From assembly GCA_903895725.1 (NCBI GenBank), contig CAITUV010000008.1:186001-250000 (forward strand): 64,000 nt of DNA, given 5' to 3'. The position numbers and the translations under genes were made by a program. The DNA is from an uncultured Myxococcales bacterium. Lineage in GTDB: Bacteria; Myxococcota_A; UBA9042; CAIXZC01. The notes beneath the pieces were generated by a model, which saw nothing but the letters and a program-made list of their open reading frames with translations, was not told the origin of the DNA and did no database searches. Shown piece after piece: positions 36,098-45,220 of the stretch; position 1 is the first letter of the stretch; each line of letters begins with the position of its first letter.

Positions 36098-36901
36098 ATG
36101 GCGGACAAGGTCACGGTGCCGAAGCTCGTCGGCATGAAGAAGAAGGGACGCAAGGTGGTCATGGTCACCTGCTACGATGCCACGTTCGCGCGGCTCGTGG
36201 ACCGGACCGACGTCGATGCCGTCCTGGTCGGAGACTCGCTGGGCAACGTGATCCAAGGGCACAAGACCACGCTGCCCGTCACGCTGGAAGACGTCATCTA
36301 CCACTGCCGTGCTGTGTCACGCGGGCTGACCCGTCCCCTCCTCGTCGGCGACCTCCCGTTCCTCACCTACCAGGTCTGCATGGAGGAGGCCATCCGGAAT
36401 GCCGGCCGACTCTTGAGCGAAGGCAGGGCCGAAGCCGTGAAGCTCGAAGGGGGACGCCGGGTCGCCGACGTGGTGGCTCGCCTCACCAGCATCGGCATCC
36501 CCGTCATGGGGCACATCGGGCTCACGCCGCAGTCGGTCCACGAGTTCGGAGGGTACAAGATCCAGGGCCGCTCCGCCAAGGCTGCGCGGGCACTGCTGGA
36601 TGATGCGGCAGCGCTCGAGCAGGCCGGGGTGTTCGGCATCGTGCTGGAGGGGATTCCCTCCTCCCTGGCCGGCTCCATCTCCGCCAAAGTGACCGTTCCC
36701 ACCATCGGCATAGCGGCGGGACCGGAGTGCGACGGCCAGGTGCTGGTGCTCCACGACCTGCTCGGCCTGGACGAAGACTTCCGGCCGAAGTTCGCCAAGC
36801 GCTATGCCGAGATGGCGGGCGACGTCAAGGATGCGCTGGGCCGTTTCTCGAACGAGGTCCGTTCCGGAGACTTCCCGGGACCCGAGCACAGCTTCGACTA
36901 G
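36098..36901 (+). CDS. panB: 3-methyl-2-oxobutanoate hydroxymethyltransferase
   Basis: 267 residues, typical PanB length. It transfers the methylene group of methylene-THF to 2-oxoisovalerate to give ketopantoate, the first step of pantothenate synthesis. Family markers: MVTCYDATFARLVD, VDAVLVGDSLGNVIQGH (Mg-binding aspartate), EGIPSSLA with the catalytic Glu, and IGIAAGPECDGQVLVLHD. The ATG at 36098 lies 6 bp after GAGG; the alternative TTG at 36092 has no such signal. First gene of the pan operon, 9 bp before panC. Confidence 0.95.
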   Translation: MADKVTVPKLVGMKKKGRKVVMVTCYDATFARLVDRTDVDAVLVGDSLGNVIQGHKTTLPVTLEDVIYHCRAVSRGLTRPLLVGDLPFLTYQVCMEEAIRNAGRLLSEGRAEAVKLEGGRRVADVVARLTSIGIPVMGHIGLTPQSVHEFGGYKIQGRSAKAARALLDDAAALEQAGVFGIVLEGIPSSLAGSISAKVTVPTIGIAAGPECDGQVLVLHDLLGLDEDFRPKFAKRYAEMAGDVKDALGRFSNEVRSGDFPGPEHSFD

Positions 36902-36910
36902 GGGTTCTCC

Positions 36911-37753
36911 ATGAAGGTCATCAGGACCGTTTCGGAAATGCAGGCCCTGTCACGCTCCTGGGCACGCCAGGGGACCGTCATCGGCCTCGTGCCCACCATG
37001 GGATTCCTCCACGAAGGGCACCTCTCCCTCGTGGATACCGCGCGGGAGCGCTGCGGCGCCGTCGTGGTCAGCATCTTCGTGAACCCCATGCAGTTCGGCC
37101 CGAAAGAGGATTTCAACGCCTACCCCCGCAACGAGAAGCAGGATCTCGAGCTGCTCGAGGCCCGGGGTACCGACGTGGTCTTTATCCCCCAGCTCGACGA
37201 AATGTACCCCAAGGGCTTCGAGACCCGAGTGGAGCTCACGCGCCTCCCCAATCACCTGTGCGGTCTTCGCCGTGAAGGGCACTTCAGGGGAGTCACCACG
37301 GTCGTCCTCAAGCTGTTTGCCGCCGTCCTGCCGAACATCGCAGTCTTCGGCGAAAAGGACTACCAGCAGCTTCTCGTGATCCAGCGGATGGTCCGGGACC
37401 TCAATCTGCCCATCGAGGTGGTCGCTGCCCCGACGGTCCGGGAACCCGACGGCCTCGCCATGAGCTCCCGGAACTCCTATCTCTCCCCCGAGGAGCGGAC
37501 CATGGCGTCCTGCGTGTTCCAGGCCCTCCAGCGGGCCCGCCAGATGGCCAACGGCGGCGTCGTCGATACGATCATGCTGCGCCGGGCCATGACCGAGATC
37601 ATCGAGCAGGCCGGTGCCCAGGTCGACTACGTCGCCGTGGTCGATCCCGATACGCTGGAAGAGCTCCTGCTCGTCAAGGAGCGCGCCCATGCAGCCGTCG
37701 CTGCGTTCGTGGGCCGCACACGGCTCATCGACAACATCCGCCTCAAGGGGTGA
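36911..37753 (+). CDS. panC: Pantothenate synthetase
   Basis: 280 residues. PanC condenses pantoate with beta-alanine using ATP. The HIGH-type motif is VPTMGFLHEGHLSL, the Gln/pantoate-binding loop is VSIFVNPMQFGPKEDF, and GEKDYQQLLVI plus AMSSRNSYLSPEER form the KMSKS-like region. All expected residues are there, so it should be active. It follows panB by 9 bp and overlaps the start region of the pseudouridine synthase (GTGA if the earlier start is used). Confidence 0.96.
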   Translation: MKVIRTVSEMQALSRSWARQGTVIGLVPTMGFLHEGHLSLVDTARERCGAVVVSIFVNPMQFGPKEDFNAYPRNEKQDLELLEARGTDVVFIPQLDEMYPKGFETRVELTRLPNHLCGLRREGHFRGVTTVVLKLFAAVLPNIAVFGEKDYQQLLVIQRMVRDLNLPIEVVAAPTVREPDGLAMSSRNSYLSPEERTMASCVFQALQRARQMANGGVVDTIMLRRAMTEIIEQAGAQVDYVAVVDPDTLEELLLVKERAHAAVAAFVGRTRLIDNIRLKG

Positions 37754-37764
37754 GGGCCCCATCC

Positions 37765-38817
37765 ATGCTTGATGCCCCGCACCAGGCGGAAGAGCTGGAC
37801 GGCGAAATCACGGTTCCGGTCGAGGCCGCTGATGCCGGTACCCGGCTGGACCGGTTCCTGGCCGAACGGCTCGGCTCGATGACCCGCTCTCAGATTCAGC
37901 GGGCCATTCGACTCGATCTCGTGACCGTGGACGGGGTCGTGGCCTGCAAGACGGGCCTGTCCGTTCGTGCGGGTCAGGAGGTCGTGATCGTCCCTCCCCC
38001 TTCGCTCCCCACACGGGCCCTGCCCCAGGACATCCCCCTGGACGTGGCGTATGAGGACGACCAGGTCGCTGTGATTCGCAAGCCGGCGGGAATGGTGGTG
38101 CACCCGGCAGCCGGCCACCCGGACGGAACCCTCGTCAACGCGCTGCTGAGCCGCTATCCCGAGATGCAGCGCCTGGATTCGCTGCGTCCCGGAGTCGTTC
38201 ACCGCCTCGACCGGGGTACCTCGGGTATCCTCGTGGTGGCCCGGACTCCGCTCGCCCGGGAAGCCCTGTCCGAGCAGTTCCTCGCCCGGACCGTGACCAA
38301 GGGCTACGTGGCCGTCGCGGCTGGCTCTCCCAAGCTCGACTCGGGATGCATCGACCAGCCCATCGGCCGCCATCGCAGCGACCGCAAGCGATTCACGTCG
38401 GTCGACCCGCTCCCTCCCACCCGATCGGCCACGACGCTCTGGAGGGTGGCGGCCCGCAGCTCCGCCCCGTTCTCCCTGTTGGCCATCCGCATCCTGACCG
38501 GAAGGACCCACCAGATCCGCGTCCATCTGTCCGCTGCCGGACACCCCGTGGCCGGAGACGAAATCTACGGCAGCGGGCGACTGCCCCCACCCCTTTCATG
38601 TGCTGCCGGCGGCCCACAATCCGGCCGCCCGCTCCTCCACGCAGCGTTGCTGGTCTTCACGCACCCGTCCACGGGTAAGAGGCTGGCGTTCCACGCACCG
38701 CTTCCGCCCGACATGGCGGCCGCGGTGGCGCACCTGTTCCCCGCATTCTCCGCCGACCGACTGGGCTGCATCGAGTTCTTCCCCGACCCGGGGACTTCCG
38801 AGGGAGGAGGCAGATGA
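37765..38817 (+). CDS. RluA/RluD-family pseudouridine synthase
   Basis: 350 residues. An N-terminal S4 RNA-binding domain (about 18-80: RLDRFLAERL, SQIQRAIRLDLVTVDG) is followed by the catalytic domain with HRLDRGTSGILVVAR, in which the Asp is the nucleophile. GRTHQIRVHL is the second conserved motif. Such enzymes make pseudouridines in 23S rRNA; the RluD type is suggested by the S4 domain. ATG at 37765 with GAGGG 8 bp upstream is preferred; GTG at 37750, overlapping the panC stop, is a possible alternative. Its stop overlaps the selA ATG (ATGA). Confidence 0.9.
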   Translation: MLDAPHQAEELDGEITVPVEAADAGTRLDRFLAERLGSMTRSQIQRAIRLDLVTVDGVVACKTGLSVRAGQEVVIVPPPSLPTRALPQDIPLDVAYEDDQVAVIRKPAGMVVHPAAGHPDGTLVNALLSRYPEMQRLDSLRPGVVHRLDRGTSGILVVARTPLAREALSEQFLARTVTKGYVAVAAGSPKLDSGCIDQPIGRHRSDRKRFTSVDPLPPTRSATTLWRVAARSSAPFSLLAIRILTGRTHQIRVHLSAAGHPVAGDEIYGSGRLPPPLSCAAGGPQSGRPLLHAALLVFTHPSTGKRLAFHAPLPPDMAAAVAHLFPAFSADRLGCIEFFPDPGTSEGGGR

Positions 38818-40202
38818 CCGCACCGCTCCACAGGCTACCGTCCGTCGACGCCGTCAAGAAGGCCGCTCCGCTGGCCGAGGCTCGCACCACCTTCCCCGAG
38901 CCCCTCATCACCACGGCGGTCCGCGAAACCTTCGAGTCCGTGCGCACGGAGCTTGCCGCCCCCTCCCCCCCCGACGTTCCCCTCGCCGACGGCAAGGTGG
39001 ATGCCGCCTGGCTGGCCCGACGCGCCGCAGACCGCCTCTCCTCCATGCTGGCCCCGAGCCTGCGCCCCGCGATCAACGCCACCGGCGTCGTCGTCCACAC
39101 CAACCTGGGCCGGGCTCCGATTTCGCCCGAGGCTCTACAGAGGATGTTCGACGTCGCTTCCGGATACTGCAATCTCGAGTACGACCTCGGGGCCGGAGAA
39201 CGGGGAAGCCGCCACCAGCACCTCGAGGCGCTCCTCCGGCGGCTCGCCGGGGCCGAAGCCTGCATGGTTGTGAACAACAATGCCGCAGCCGTCCTGCTCG
39301 CACTGACGGCCCTCGCCCGAGGTCGCGAGGTCGTAGTCTCCCGCTCCGAGCTCATCGAAATCGGCGGGGCCTTCCGACTCCCTGACATCATGGCCCAGGG
39401 AGGTGCAATCCTATGTGAAGTGGGTACAACCAACCGGACCCGAATCGACGACTATGCCAGAGCCATCGGCCCTCGAACCGGCCTCGTGATGAAGGCGCAC
39501 CGCAGCAACTTCGCCATTTCCGGTTTCACGCACGACGTCACCCGCTCTGAGCTGGCGGAGCTGGCCCACCGCAACGGGCTCCCTTTCCTCGAAGACCTCG
39601 GAAGCGGGCTGCTGGCCGACCTGACCCCCGCCGGCCTGGACCAGGCTGACAGCGTAACTGCCGCAGTCGCTGCCGGTGTGGACCTCGTGACCTTCTCCGG
39701 GGACAAGCTGTTCGGCGGCCCCCAGGCCGGCCTGATTGCAGGGCGCAAGGATCTGGTTGACCGGCTCAAGCGCCACCCCCTTACCCGGGCGCTGAGGACG
39801 GACAAGCTCACACTGGCCGGGCTCGAAGCCACGGCCGCAGCGTACCTCGCCGGAAGGGCGCGCTCGATCCCGGTCGTCCGGATGCTGCTCGAGCCGGTGG
39901 AGGAAGTCGCTGCCCGCGCCGGCCGCCTTGTGACGCTGCTTGCCGGCATTCCGGGCCTCACTGCCGCGGTCGTGGACTCCACCGCCCGCGTCGGCGGAGG
40001 TGCTCATCCGGATGCCCGGCTTCCTTCCGCTGCCGTTGCGCTGACTGCCGAGCTCTCCGAGACGCGCCTCGAACAGAGGCTCCGAGAGGCCAGCCCCCCC
40101 ATCATCGCCCGCATCGAGGAGGGCCGGGTTCTGCTCGACTGCAGGACGCTGGCAGACTCGGACCTGCCCCTGATCGCCTCGGCCCTCCGGGGGCACTCCT
40201 GA
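38814..40202 (+). CDS. selA: L-seryl-tRNA(Sec) selenium transferase
   Basis: 462 residues, the normal bacterial SelA size. The PLP enzyme converts Ser-tRNA(Sec) to Sec-tRNA(Sec) using selenophosphate. Seen: RPAINATGVVVHTNLGRAP, YDLGAGERGSRHQH, VNNNAAAVLLAL, the PLP lysine Lys298 in TFSGDKLFGGPQAG, and the C-terminal small domain. Presence of selA implies selenoproteins; selB, selC and selD are not in the window. It is the last gene of the panB-panC-rluD-selA unit, coupled through ATGA overlap with the pseudouridine synthase. Confidence 0.95.
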   Translation: MTAPLHRLPSVDAVKKAAPLAEARTTFPEPLITTAVRETFESVRTELAAPSPPDVPLADGKVDAAWLARRAADRLSSMLAPSLRPAINATGVVVHTNLGRAPISPEALQRMFDVASGYCNLEYDLGAGERGSRHQHLEALLRRLAGAEACMVVNNNAAAVLLALTALARGREVVVSRSELIEIGGAFRLPDIMAQGGAILCEVGTTNRTRIDDYARAIGPRTGLVMKAHRSNFAISGFTHDVTRSELAELAHRNGLPFLEDLGSGLLADLTPAGLDQADSVTAAVAAGVDLVTFSGDKLFGGPQAGLIAGRKDLVDRLKRHPLTRALRTDKLTLAGLEATAAAYLAGRARSIPVVRMLLEPVEEVAARAGRLVTLLAGIPGLTAAVVDSTARVGGGAHPDARLPSAAVALTAELSETRLEQRLREASPPIIARIEEGRVLLDCRTLADSDLPLIASALRGHS

Positions 40203-40330
40203 ACCCTCCGCTCCCGGGCCGCACATCAGCCCGTGTGGCTTGTCACAGCCGATGATGCGTATCGCTTCTTTGCGCTTGCCTTCTGTTTCGCACAATGGCA
40301 GACTGCAGAATCGAGTGAAGGGAATGGAAG

Positions 40331-41173
40331 ATGAGTCGAGGCTCGGACAGAAGAACCGACAACCGTAAGAGCGAGCAACTTGCCCTGGTGTTTCACTACG
40401 CGCAGGAAACTTGCTCCGTTGCAACCCGGGACGTGAGCCGGAGCGGAGCGCTCGTCCGCTCCCCGGTCTCCTTTCCGTCCGGGACCCTGCTCATCCTCGA
40501 GTGTCCCAACCTGTGCTCCGAAGGGTCCCCGAGCATCCGCCTGCTCGCCCGCGTGGTCCGCTCCACGCGGGGCGTGGCGGACAAGCCCACGTTCACGGGG
40601 CTCGGGCTTCATTGGGTGCGAGCGTATGCCGGCTCCGAGGAGTCGCTTCGCGATTTCCTGCTCGACAAGCTCGAGTTCGATGAGTCCGAGATCGGGCCCA
40701 TCACCCGGGCCCCTTCCGGCGATGCCGTGTTCGATTTCCCCACGATCCTGCCCGATCGTGGACATCAGCCCCCGGCCCGCGTCTCCAACGAGGTCAGCGA
40801 ATACCAGGAGGCGCGAGACAAGCTGATGTCGATGCAGAAGGGGCGGCTGCGCCTCGAGTCGGCGGTGGTCTACTCGGTACAGAACATGCACTACCGAGGT
40901 TCGCTCGTGGCCCTGGGCCAGGAGGGAATCGCGGTGCTGGCCCAGGGGGCTCTCCCCTTCCTCCACGGCAAGGTCATCGTCCGATATCCCCTCGATGCGG
41001 CGCCAACGGCCCCCCGCGTCATCCTCTTCTGTGAGACGGAGATGGTGCTCGAGCCGTTCGGCCGGGAACCCGGGATGTTTGCGGCCTCCATTCTCGGAAT
41101 GGACGAGATGGATAGCCCCGGAGTCTTCCGGATGCACCTCCGCCGGCTCGGCAGCCGGTTTCCGCGCTGGTAG
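40331..41173 (+). CDS. PilZ-domain protein
   Basis: 280 residues. The N-terminal PilZ domain has both c-di-GMP signatures: the RxxxR box in DRRTDNRKSEQL and the [DN]xSxxG box in RDVSRSGALV. A second region (about 175-275) looks like another PilZ-like barrel, with RGSLVALGQEGIAVLA, but without the Arg box. No membrane segment, so a cytosolic c-di-GMP effector is likely. It precedes the transketolase-like gene by 29 bp and is separated from selA by 128 bp, in which no strong promoter is evident. The ATG follows a GGAAGG-like site. Confidence 0.85.
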   Translation: MSRGSDRRTDNRKSEQLALVFHYAQETCSVATRDVSRSGALVRSPVSFPSGTLLILECPNLCSEGSPSIRLLARVVRSTRGVADKPTFTGLGLHWVRAYAGSEESLRDFLLDKLEFDESEIGPITRAPSGDAVFDFPTILPDRGHQPPARVSNEVSEYQEARDKLMSMQKGRLRLESAVVYSVQNMHYRGSLVALGQEGIAVLAQGALPFLHGKVIVRYPLDAAPTAPRVILFCETEMVLEPFGREPGMFAASILGMDEMDSPGVFRMHLRRLGSRFPRW

Positions 41174-41202
41174 TCCCCCCCTTTCTGCTCGTGGAGGATC
41201 AT

Positions 41203-43536
41203 GTGACCGTCCCCCCTCTTTCCCCCGCCGACTTCCCGCGCCTGGACCGCATCCGGGATTTCGTCGACCACACCATCGACTTCCTCCTGAACATGAGGCA
41301 GAGCGGCCACCCGGGGGGGAGCCGCTCCAAAGTCCCCCTCCTCACGGCGCTCACGCTGGGCGGACACATGCGCTTCGACATCCGCGCACCGGAGAAACGC
41401 TTCGCAGACCGCTTCATCCTGGCAGCGGGCCACTGCGTTCCGCTGGTGTACTCCACGCTCGCCCTCTTCCACGAGGCGATGCGCTGGCGCTTCGAGGACT
41501 CGGGGGATCCCCGTTACCTCGTTGCCGGCCGGCCCAGGCGGACCCTCGGCGTAGAAGACCTCCTCCTTTTCCGGCGCCATGGCGGCCTGTCCGGCCATGC
41601 GGAAATGGAGGGAAAAACGCTGTTCTTCAAGTTCAACACCGGGCCGTCCGGACACGGCAGCACGGCGGCCGTGGGACAGGCCCTTGCCCTCCGGATGGCC
41701 GGTGCCCCGCAGGTTCGCGTGTTCGTCCTCGAGGGAGAGGGAGGGCTGACTCCCGGTGCCAACATGGAGGCCCGCAACGCGGCGTGGGGCTACGGCCTTT
41801 CCAACCTCTGCTGGCTCGTCGACTGGAACGACTACGGCATTGACAGCCACCGGATCAGCGACGTCGTGCCGGGCACTCCCGAAAGCTGGTTCCAGGCCTC
41901 CGGGTTCCGCACGTTCGGGGCCCGGGACGGTACCGACTGGGCGCAGCTCCTGGGCGCTCTTGCCGAGGCGGCCGGGCCATTGGCCCCCGAGGACCGACGG
42001 CCTTCCATGCTCTGGGCACGGACCCGCAAGGGGCGGGGATATCTCAAGTACGACTACCTTTCCCACGGCACGCCCCACCCCCCGGGCCATCCGCTGTTCT
42101 GGGATACCAAGCGACCGCTCATGGAGCAGTGGGGAATCGAGCTGGACGGGTTCGGAGCTGAAGGACCGGCGACCCTCGAAGAGCGGGTCGCACAGACCCG
42201 TGTCAACCTGGGACGGCTCTTCGACGCGCTGCGTGAGGACCGCGATCTCGTGACCTGGCTGACCGATCGACTTGCGGCCATCGGCGATTCGGTGCCCGAT
42301 TCCGTCCCCGGCTTCCGCATGGCTGCCCAGCCTGCCAACCCATGGTCCGATCCCCGCTTCGTCACCCCCGAGGAATATCCGGCCTCGCTCTGGGCCGCAC
42401 CGGGAGAACGGGTCCCCAATCGACAGGCGCTGGGACGGTGGGGAGCCTGGGTCAACGCAGTGGCCCGTCGCGACTATGGCCGTCCGCTGTTCGTGGCCAT
42501 GTCCGCCGACCTTGCCGAGTCCACCAGCGTGGCGGGATTCGCAGCGGACTACTCCTCGGACCTGCCCGGCTTCGGGAAGTATGAGCGCTCGACCAACCCC
42601 GACGGTGTTCTCCTCCCTTCGGTGATCACCGAGTTCGTGAACGCCGGGTTGAGCACCGGCATGGCTTCGGTCAACTTCGCTCCCGCCCCGGAGTCGGAGT
42701 GGGACGGTTTCGGTGCGGTCTGCTCCACCTACGGCTCGTTCGTGTACCTCAAGTACGGCATGATGCGCCTGTACAGCCAGATGGCTCAGGACTGCCCCTG
42801 GAAGCTGGGGCCCGTGATCTGGGTCGTCGGCCACTCGGGCCCGGAGACCGCGGAGGACTCCCGAACCCACTTCGGCATCTTCAGCCCCGCGTGCAGCCAG
42901 CTCTTTCCCAAGGGGCAGGTGATCAACTGCCATCCGTTCGAGCACAACGAAGTCCCCGTGGTCCTGGCCGCAGCCCTGGCCACACGAGTCCCGATCATCG
43001 CCCTTCACCTCACCCGGCCCCCGCTCCCCGTGCCCGACCGCGTCCGCCTGGGCCTGCCGTCCCACTTCGCCGCAGGCCGCGGTGCCTACGTGATGCGCCC
43101 GTTCGACGACGACCGGCCCCGTCATGGCACGGTCATCGTCCAGGGCTCGGTCACCACCCTCAACCTCCTCGAGACCCTCCCGCTGCTGGACCGGGAAGGG
43201 GTCAACCTCAAAGTCGTAGCGGCCGTGAGCCCCGAGCTCTTTCGACTGCAGCCCGAGTCCTATCGCAACGAGGTCCTGCCCTGGAACGAGCTCCTTGACT
43301 CTACATACGTGAGCAACCAGGCCCGGATTGCCATGACCGACTGGTCTGCAACCCGAATCAGCGACGAATACGCTCTGACTCCGGACCGCGATGACCGGTG
43401 GCGAACCGGAGGGGCCGTCGAGGAAGTCTACCGTGAAGCCGGGCTGGCTCCGGAGCAGATCCTGGAGGGATTGATCCGCTTTGCCCGGGACCGTGAGGCC
43501 CGCCTCGGCCGCCTGTCCCGCGATGCAGTGAGGTGA
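41203..43536 (+). CDS. Transketolase-like thiamine-diphosphate enzyme
   Basis: 777 residues. The ThDP site is present: SGHPGGSRSKV near the N-terminus, and GEGGLTPGANMEARNA ending in WNDYG, which is the Mg/ThDP loop (transketolases have GDG...N at this place). The pyrimidine-binding domain follows, with ITEFVNAG carrying the conserved Glu and GHSGPETAEDSRTHFG. A C-terminal domain completes the three-part transketolase layout. The unusual GEG instead of GDG and the long insertions set it apart from the pentose-phosphate enzyme, so substrate is unknown. GTG at 41203 is preferred (GGAGG 5 bp before) over GTG at 41191. Three bp separate it from the hybrid kinase. Confidence 0.85.
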   Translation: MTVPPLSPADFPRLDRIRDFVDHTIDFLLNMRQSGHPGGSRSKVPLLTALTLGGHMRFDIRAPEKRFADRFILAAGHCVPLVYSTLALFHEAMRWRFEDSGDPRYLVAGRPRRTLGVEDLLLFRRHGGLSGHAEMEGKTLFFKFNTGPSGHGSTAAVGQALALRMAGAPQVRVFVLEGEGGLTPGANMEARNAAWGYGLSNLCWLVDWNDYGIDSHRISDVVPGTPESWFQASGFRTFGARDGTDWAQLLGALAEAAGPLAPEDRRPSMLWARTRKGRGYLKYDYLSHGTPHPPGHPLFWDTKRPLMEQWGIELDGFGAEGPATLEERVAQTRVNLGRLFDALREDRDLVTWLTDRLAAIGDSVPDSVPGFRMAAQPANPWSDPRFVTPEEYPASLWAAPGERVPNRQALGRWGAWVNAVARRDYGRPLFVAMSADLAESTSVAGFAADYSSDLPGFGKYERSTNPDGVLLPSVITEFVNAGLSTGMASVNFAPAPESEWDGFGAVCSTYGSFVYLKYGMMRLYSQMAQDCPWKLGPVIWVVGHSGPETAEDSRTHFGIFSPACSQLFPKGQVINCHPFEHNEVPVVLAAALATRVPIIALHLTRPPLPVPDRVRLGLPSHFAAGRGAYVMRPFDDDRPRHGTVIVQGSVTTLNLLETLPLLDREGVNLKVVAAVSPELFRLQPESYRNEVLPWNELLDSTYVSNQARIAMTDWSATRISDEYALTPDRDDRWRTGGAVEEVYREAGLAPEQILEGLIRFARDREARLGRLSRDAVR

Positions 43537-43539
43537 CCC

Positions 43540-45204
43540 ATGGACATCAAGACTCTCATCCAGCAGCTGGAGCGACGACTGGCCTACGAGAGAATGGTTG
43601 CCGCAGTCTCCGAGGTCCTTCTCACCGGCACCGACCGCGACCTCGCTCTCAACCAGGTCTGCCGCCTCCTCGGTGAGGCCACCGGCGTGAGCCGCTGTTA
43701 CATCTTCGAGAACTTCGACGGCAGCACCCGCACCTGCAACACGGTCGAATGGGTGGCCCCGGGGATCGAAGCGGTCAAGGACGGGCTGCAGGATGTGTCG
43801 TACGACGGGATCCGGTACTGGAAGATCTCGCTCGAGAACGGCGAGCTCATTCGTGCGGACGACATCCGCACCCTCCCGCCCGACGTCGTGGATATCCTGT
43901 CCTGGCAGGGGATCAGCTCGATCCTCGTGGTCCCCTTGAGCATCGTCGACCGGTGGCACGGCTTCCTCGGATTCGACGTCTGCGGTTCCCCCCGGAACTG
44001 GGACGACGACGACGTCTCGGTGCTGGTGACCGTTGCTCGGCTGGTCAGCGCCTACATGGAACGCGAGGTGCTCCGGCATCAGCTCGCCCGAACGAGCCGA
44101 CTGTCCGCAGTCGGAAGCCTGGCTGGCGGGATCGGACATGAGTTCAACAACATCCACGCCGGTATCCGGGGACTCGTCGAGCTGGCCCTCGAAGACCGGC
44201 GCCTCCCGGCGCAGACGACAGAGGATCTCACCCGCGTCCTGGCCCTGGTCGACCGCGGCGTCGACCTGACACACCGGCTGATCGGCCTTTCCAAGCAGCG
44301 GACTCACGGTCAGCCGGTCAACCTCCGACTGCTCATTGCGGACGTCGCCGTCCTGCTCCAACGCACGTTCACGGTCGAGCGCATCGACTTCCAGTACGCC
44401 ACGACCCTGGAGAGCGCATGGGTGCTGGCCTCCCCCGCCGACCTCGGACATGTGCTCCTCACCCTGCTTCAGAACGCAATCGAGGCCCTTCACGATGCGC
44501 CGGAGAAGAAGATCTCGGTGGACCTCCAACAGCCCACGCCCAGCCGCTTCGTCATCTCGGTGTGTGATTCCGGCCCGGGCATACCGGAGTCGATGCTCGA
44601 CTCGGTCTTCGAGCCCTTCTTCACCACCAAGGGAAAGCTTGGCGGCGGCTCAGCCGACAACCCGGGCCTGGGTCTGTCCGTGGCGCTCAGCATCGTCAGT
44701 GAGCTCGGCGGCCGCCTCTCGGTCACCAACCAGCCCCACCACGGTGCGGCCTTCACCCTCGAGCTGCCCGCTAGCTCCTTCGTCCGCCGCCTCCATCCCG
44801 AGGCGGCCGCCTTCCCGCCCCGCACGCGGAAAGCCCGAATCGGTCTTCTGGACGACGAGCAGCGGATCATCGATCTGCTCGAGAGGTTCCTCCGCAGGGA
44901 TGGACATCACGTCGAGTCGTTCTCTCTGGTCCGGGACGCCTGTGAGGCGCTCTCGTCCCGAAGGTACGACGTGTTCCTGCTGGATCTGACGCTGAGGGAT
45001 GGGACAGGGCGCCAGCTCCTCGAGAAGATCGAGGGCCTCCCCCGCAAGCTCCGGCCACGTACTATCGTGATGAGCGGTCAAGACGAATCCAGCGCCCGCT
45101 CCGAGCTGGGAGGCGTCCCGTTCGACGCCTTCGTCGCCAAGCCGTTCCCCAGCCTGGTCGAGCTCGGCAAGCTGGTGGTGGACCTCATCGCTTCCAGAGG
45201 CTGA
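43540..45204 (+). CDS. Hybrid histidine kinase with GAF sensor and receiver domain
   Basis: 554 residues. An N-terminal GAF-type sensor (about 20-170) precedes a DHp helix with the phospho-acceptor His200 in GGIGHEFNNIHAG. The HATPase domain shows N-box LLQNAIEAL, SGPGIPES and GLGLSVALSI. The C-terminal receiver (about 425-550) has DDEQR and phospho-Asp482 in LLDLTLRDGTG, plus KPF. No membrane helix is seen, so a soluble cytosolic sensor. It starts 3 bp after the transketolase-like gene, and so should be co-expressed with it and perhaps with PilZ. No output regulator gene follows, so the target is unknown. Confidence 0.92.
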   Translation: MDIKTLIQQLERRLAYERMVAAVSEVLLTGTDRDLALNQVCRLLGEATGVSRCYIFENFDGSTRTCNTVEWVAPGIEAVKDGLQDVSYDGIRYWKISLENGELIRADDIRTLPPDVVDILSWQGISSILVVPLSIVDRWHGFLGFDVCGSPRNWDDDDVSVLVTVARLVSAYMEREVLRHQLARTSRLSAVGSLAGGIGHEFNNIHAGIRGLVELALEDRRLPAQTTEDLTRVLALVDRGVDLTHRLIGLSKQRTHGQPVNLRLLIADVAVLLQRTFTVERIDFQYATTLESAWVLASPADLGHVLLTLLQNAIEALHDAPEKKISVDLQQPTPSRFVISVCDSGPGIPESMLDSVFEPFFTTKGKLGGGSADNPGLGLSVALSIVSELGGRLSVTNQPHHGAAFTLELPASSFVRRLHPEAAAFPPRTRKARIGLLDDEQRIIDLLERFLRRDGHHVESFSLVRDACEALSSRRYDVFLLDLTLRDGTGRQLLEKIEGLPRKLRPRTIVMSGQDESSARSELGGVPFDAFVAKPFPSLVELGKLVVDLIASRG

Positions 45205-45220
45205 AAGCGCAGCGACAGGC

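Noticed and set aside
40891..44529. 1212-codon open frame on the minus strand
   Set aside because: Antisense to the transketolase-like and kinase genes, which show clear catalytic motifs. Typical high-GC shadow frame.
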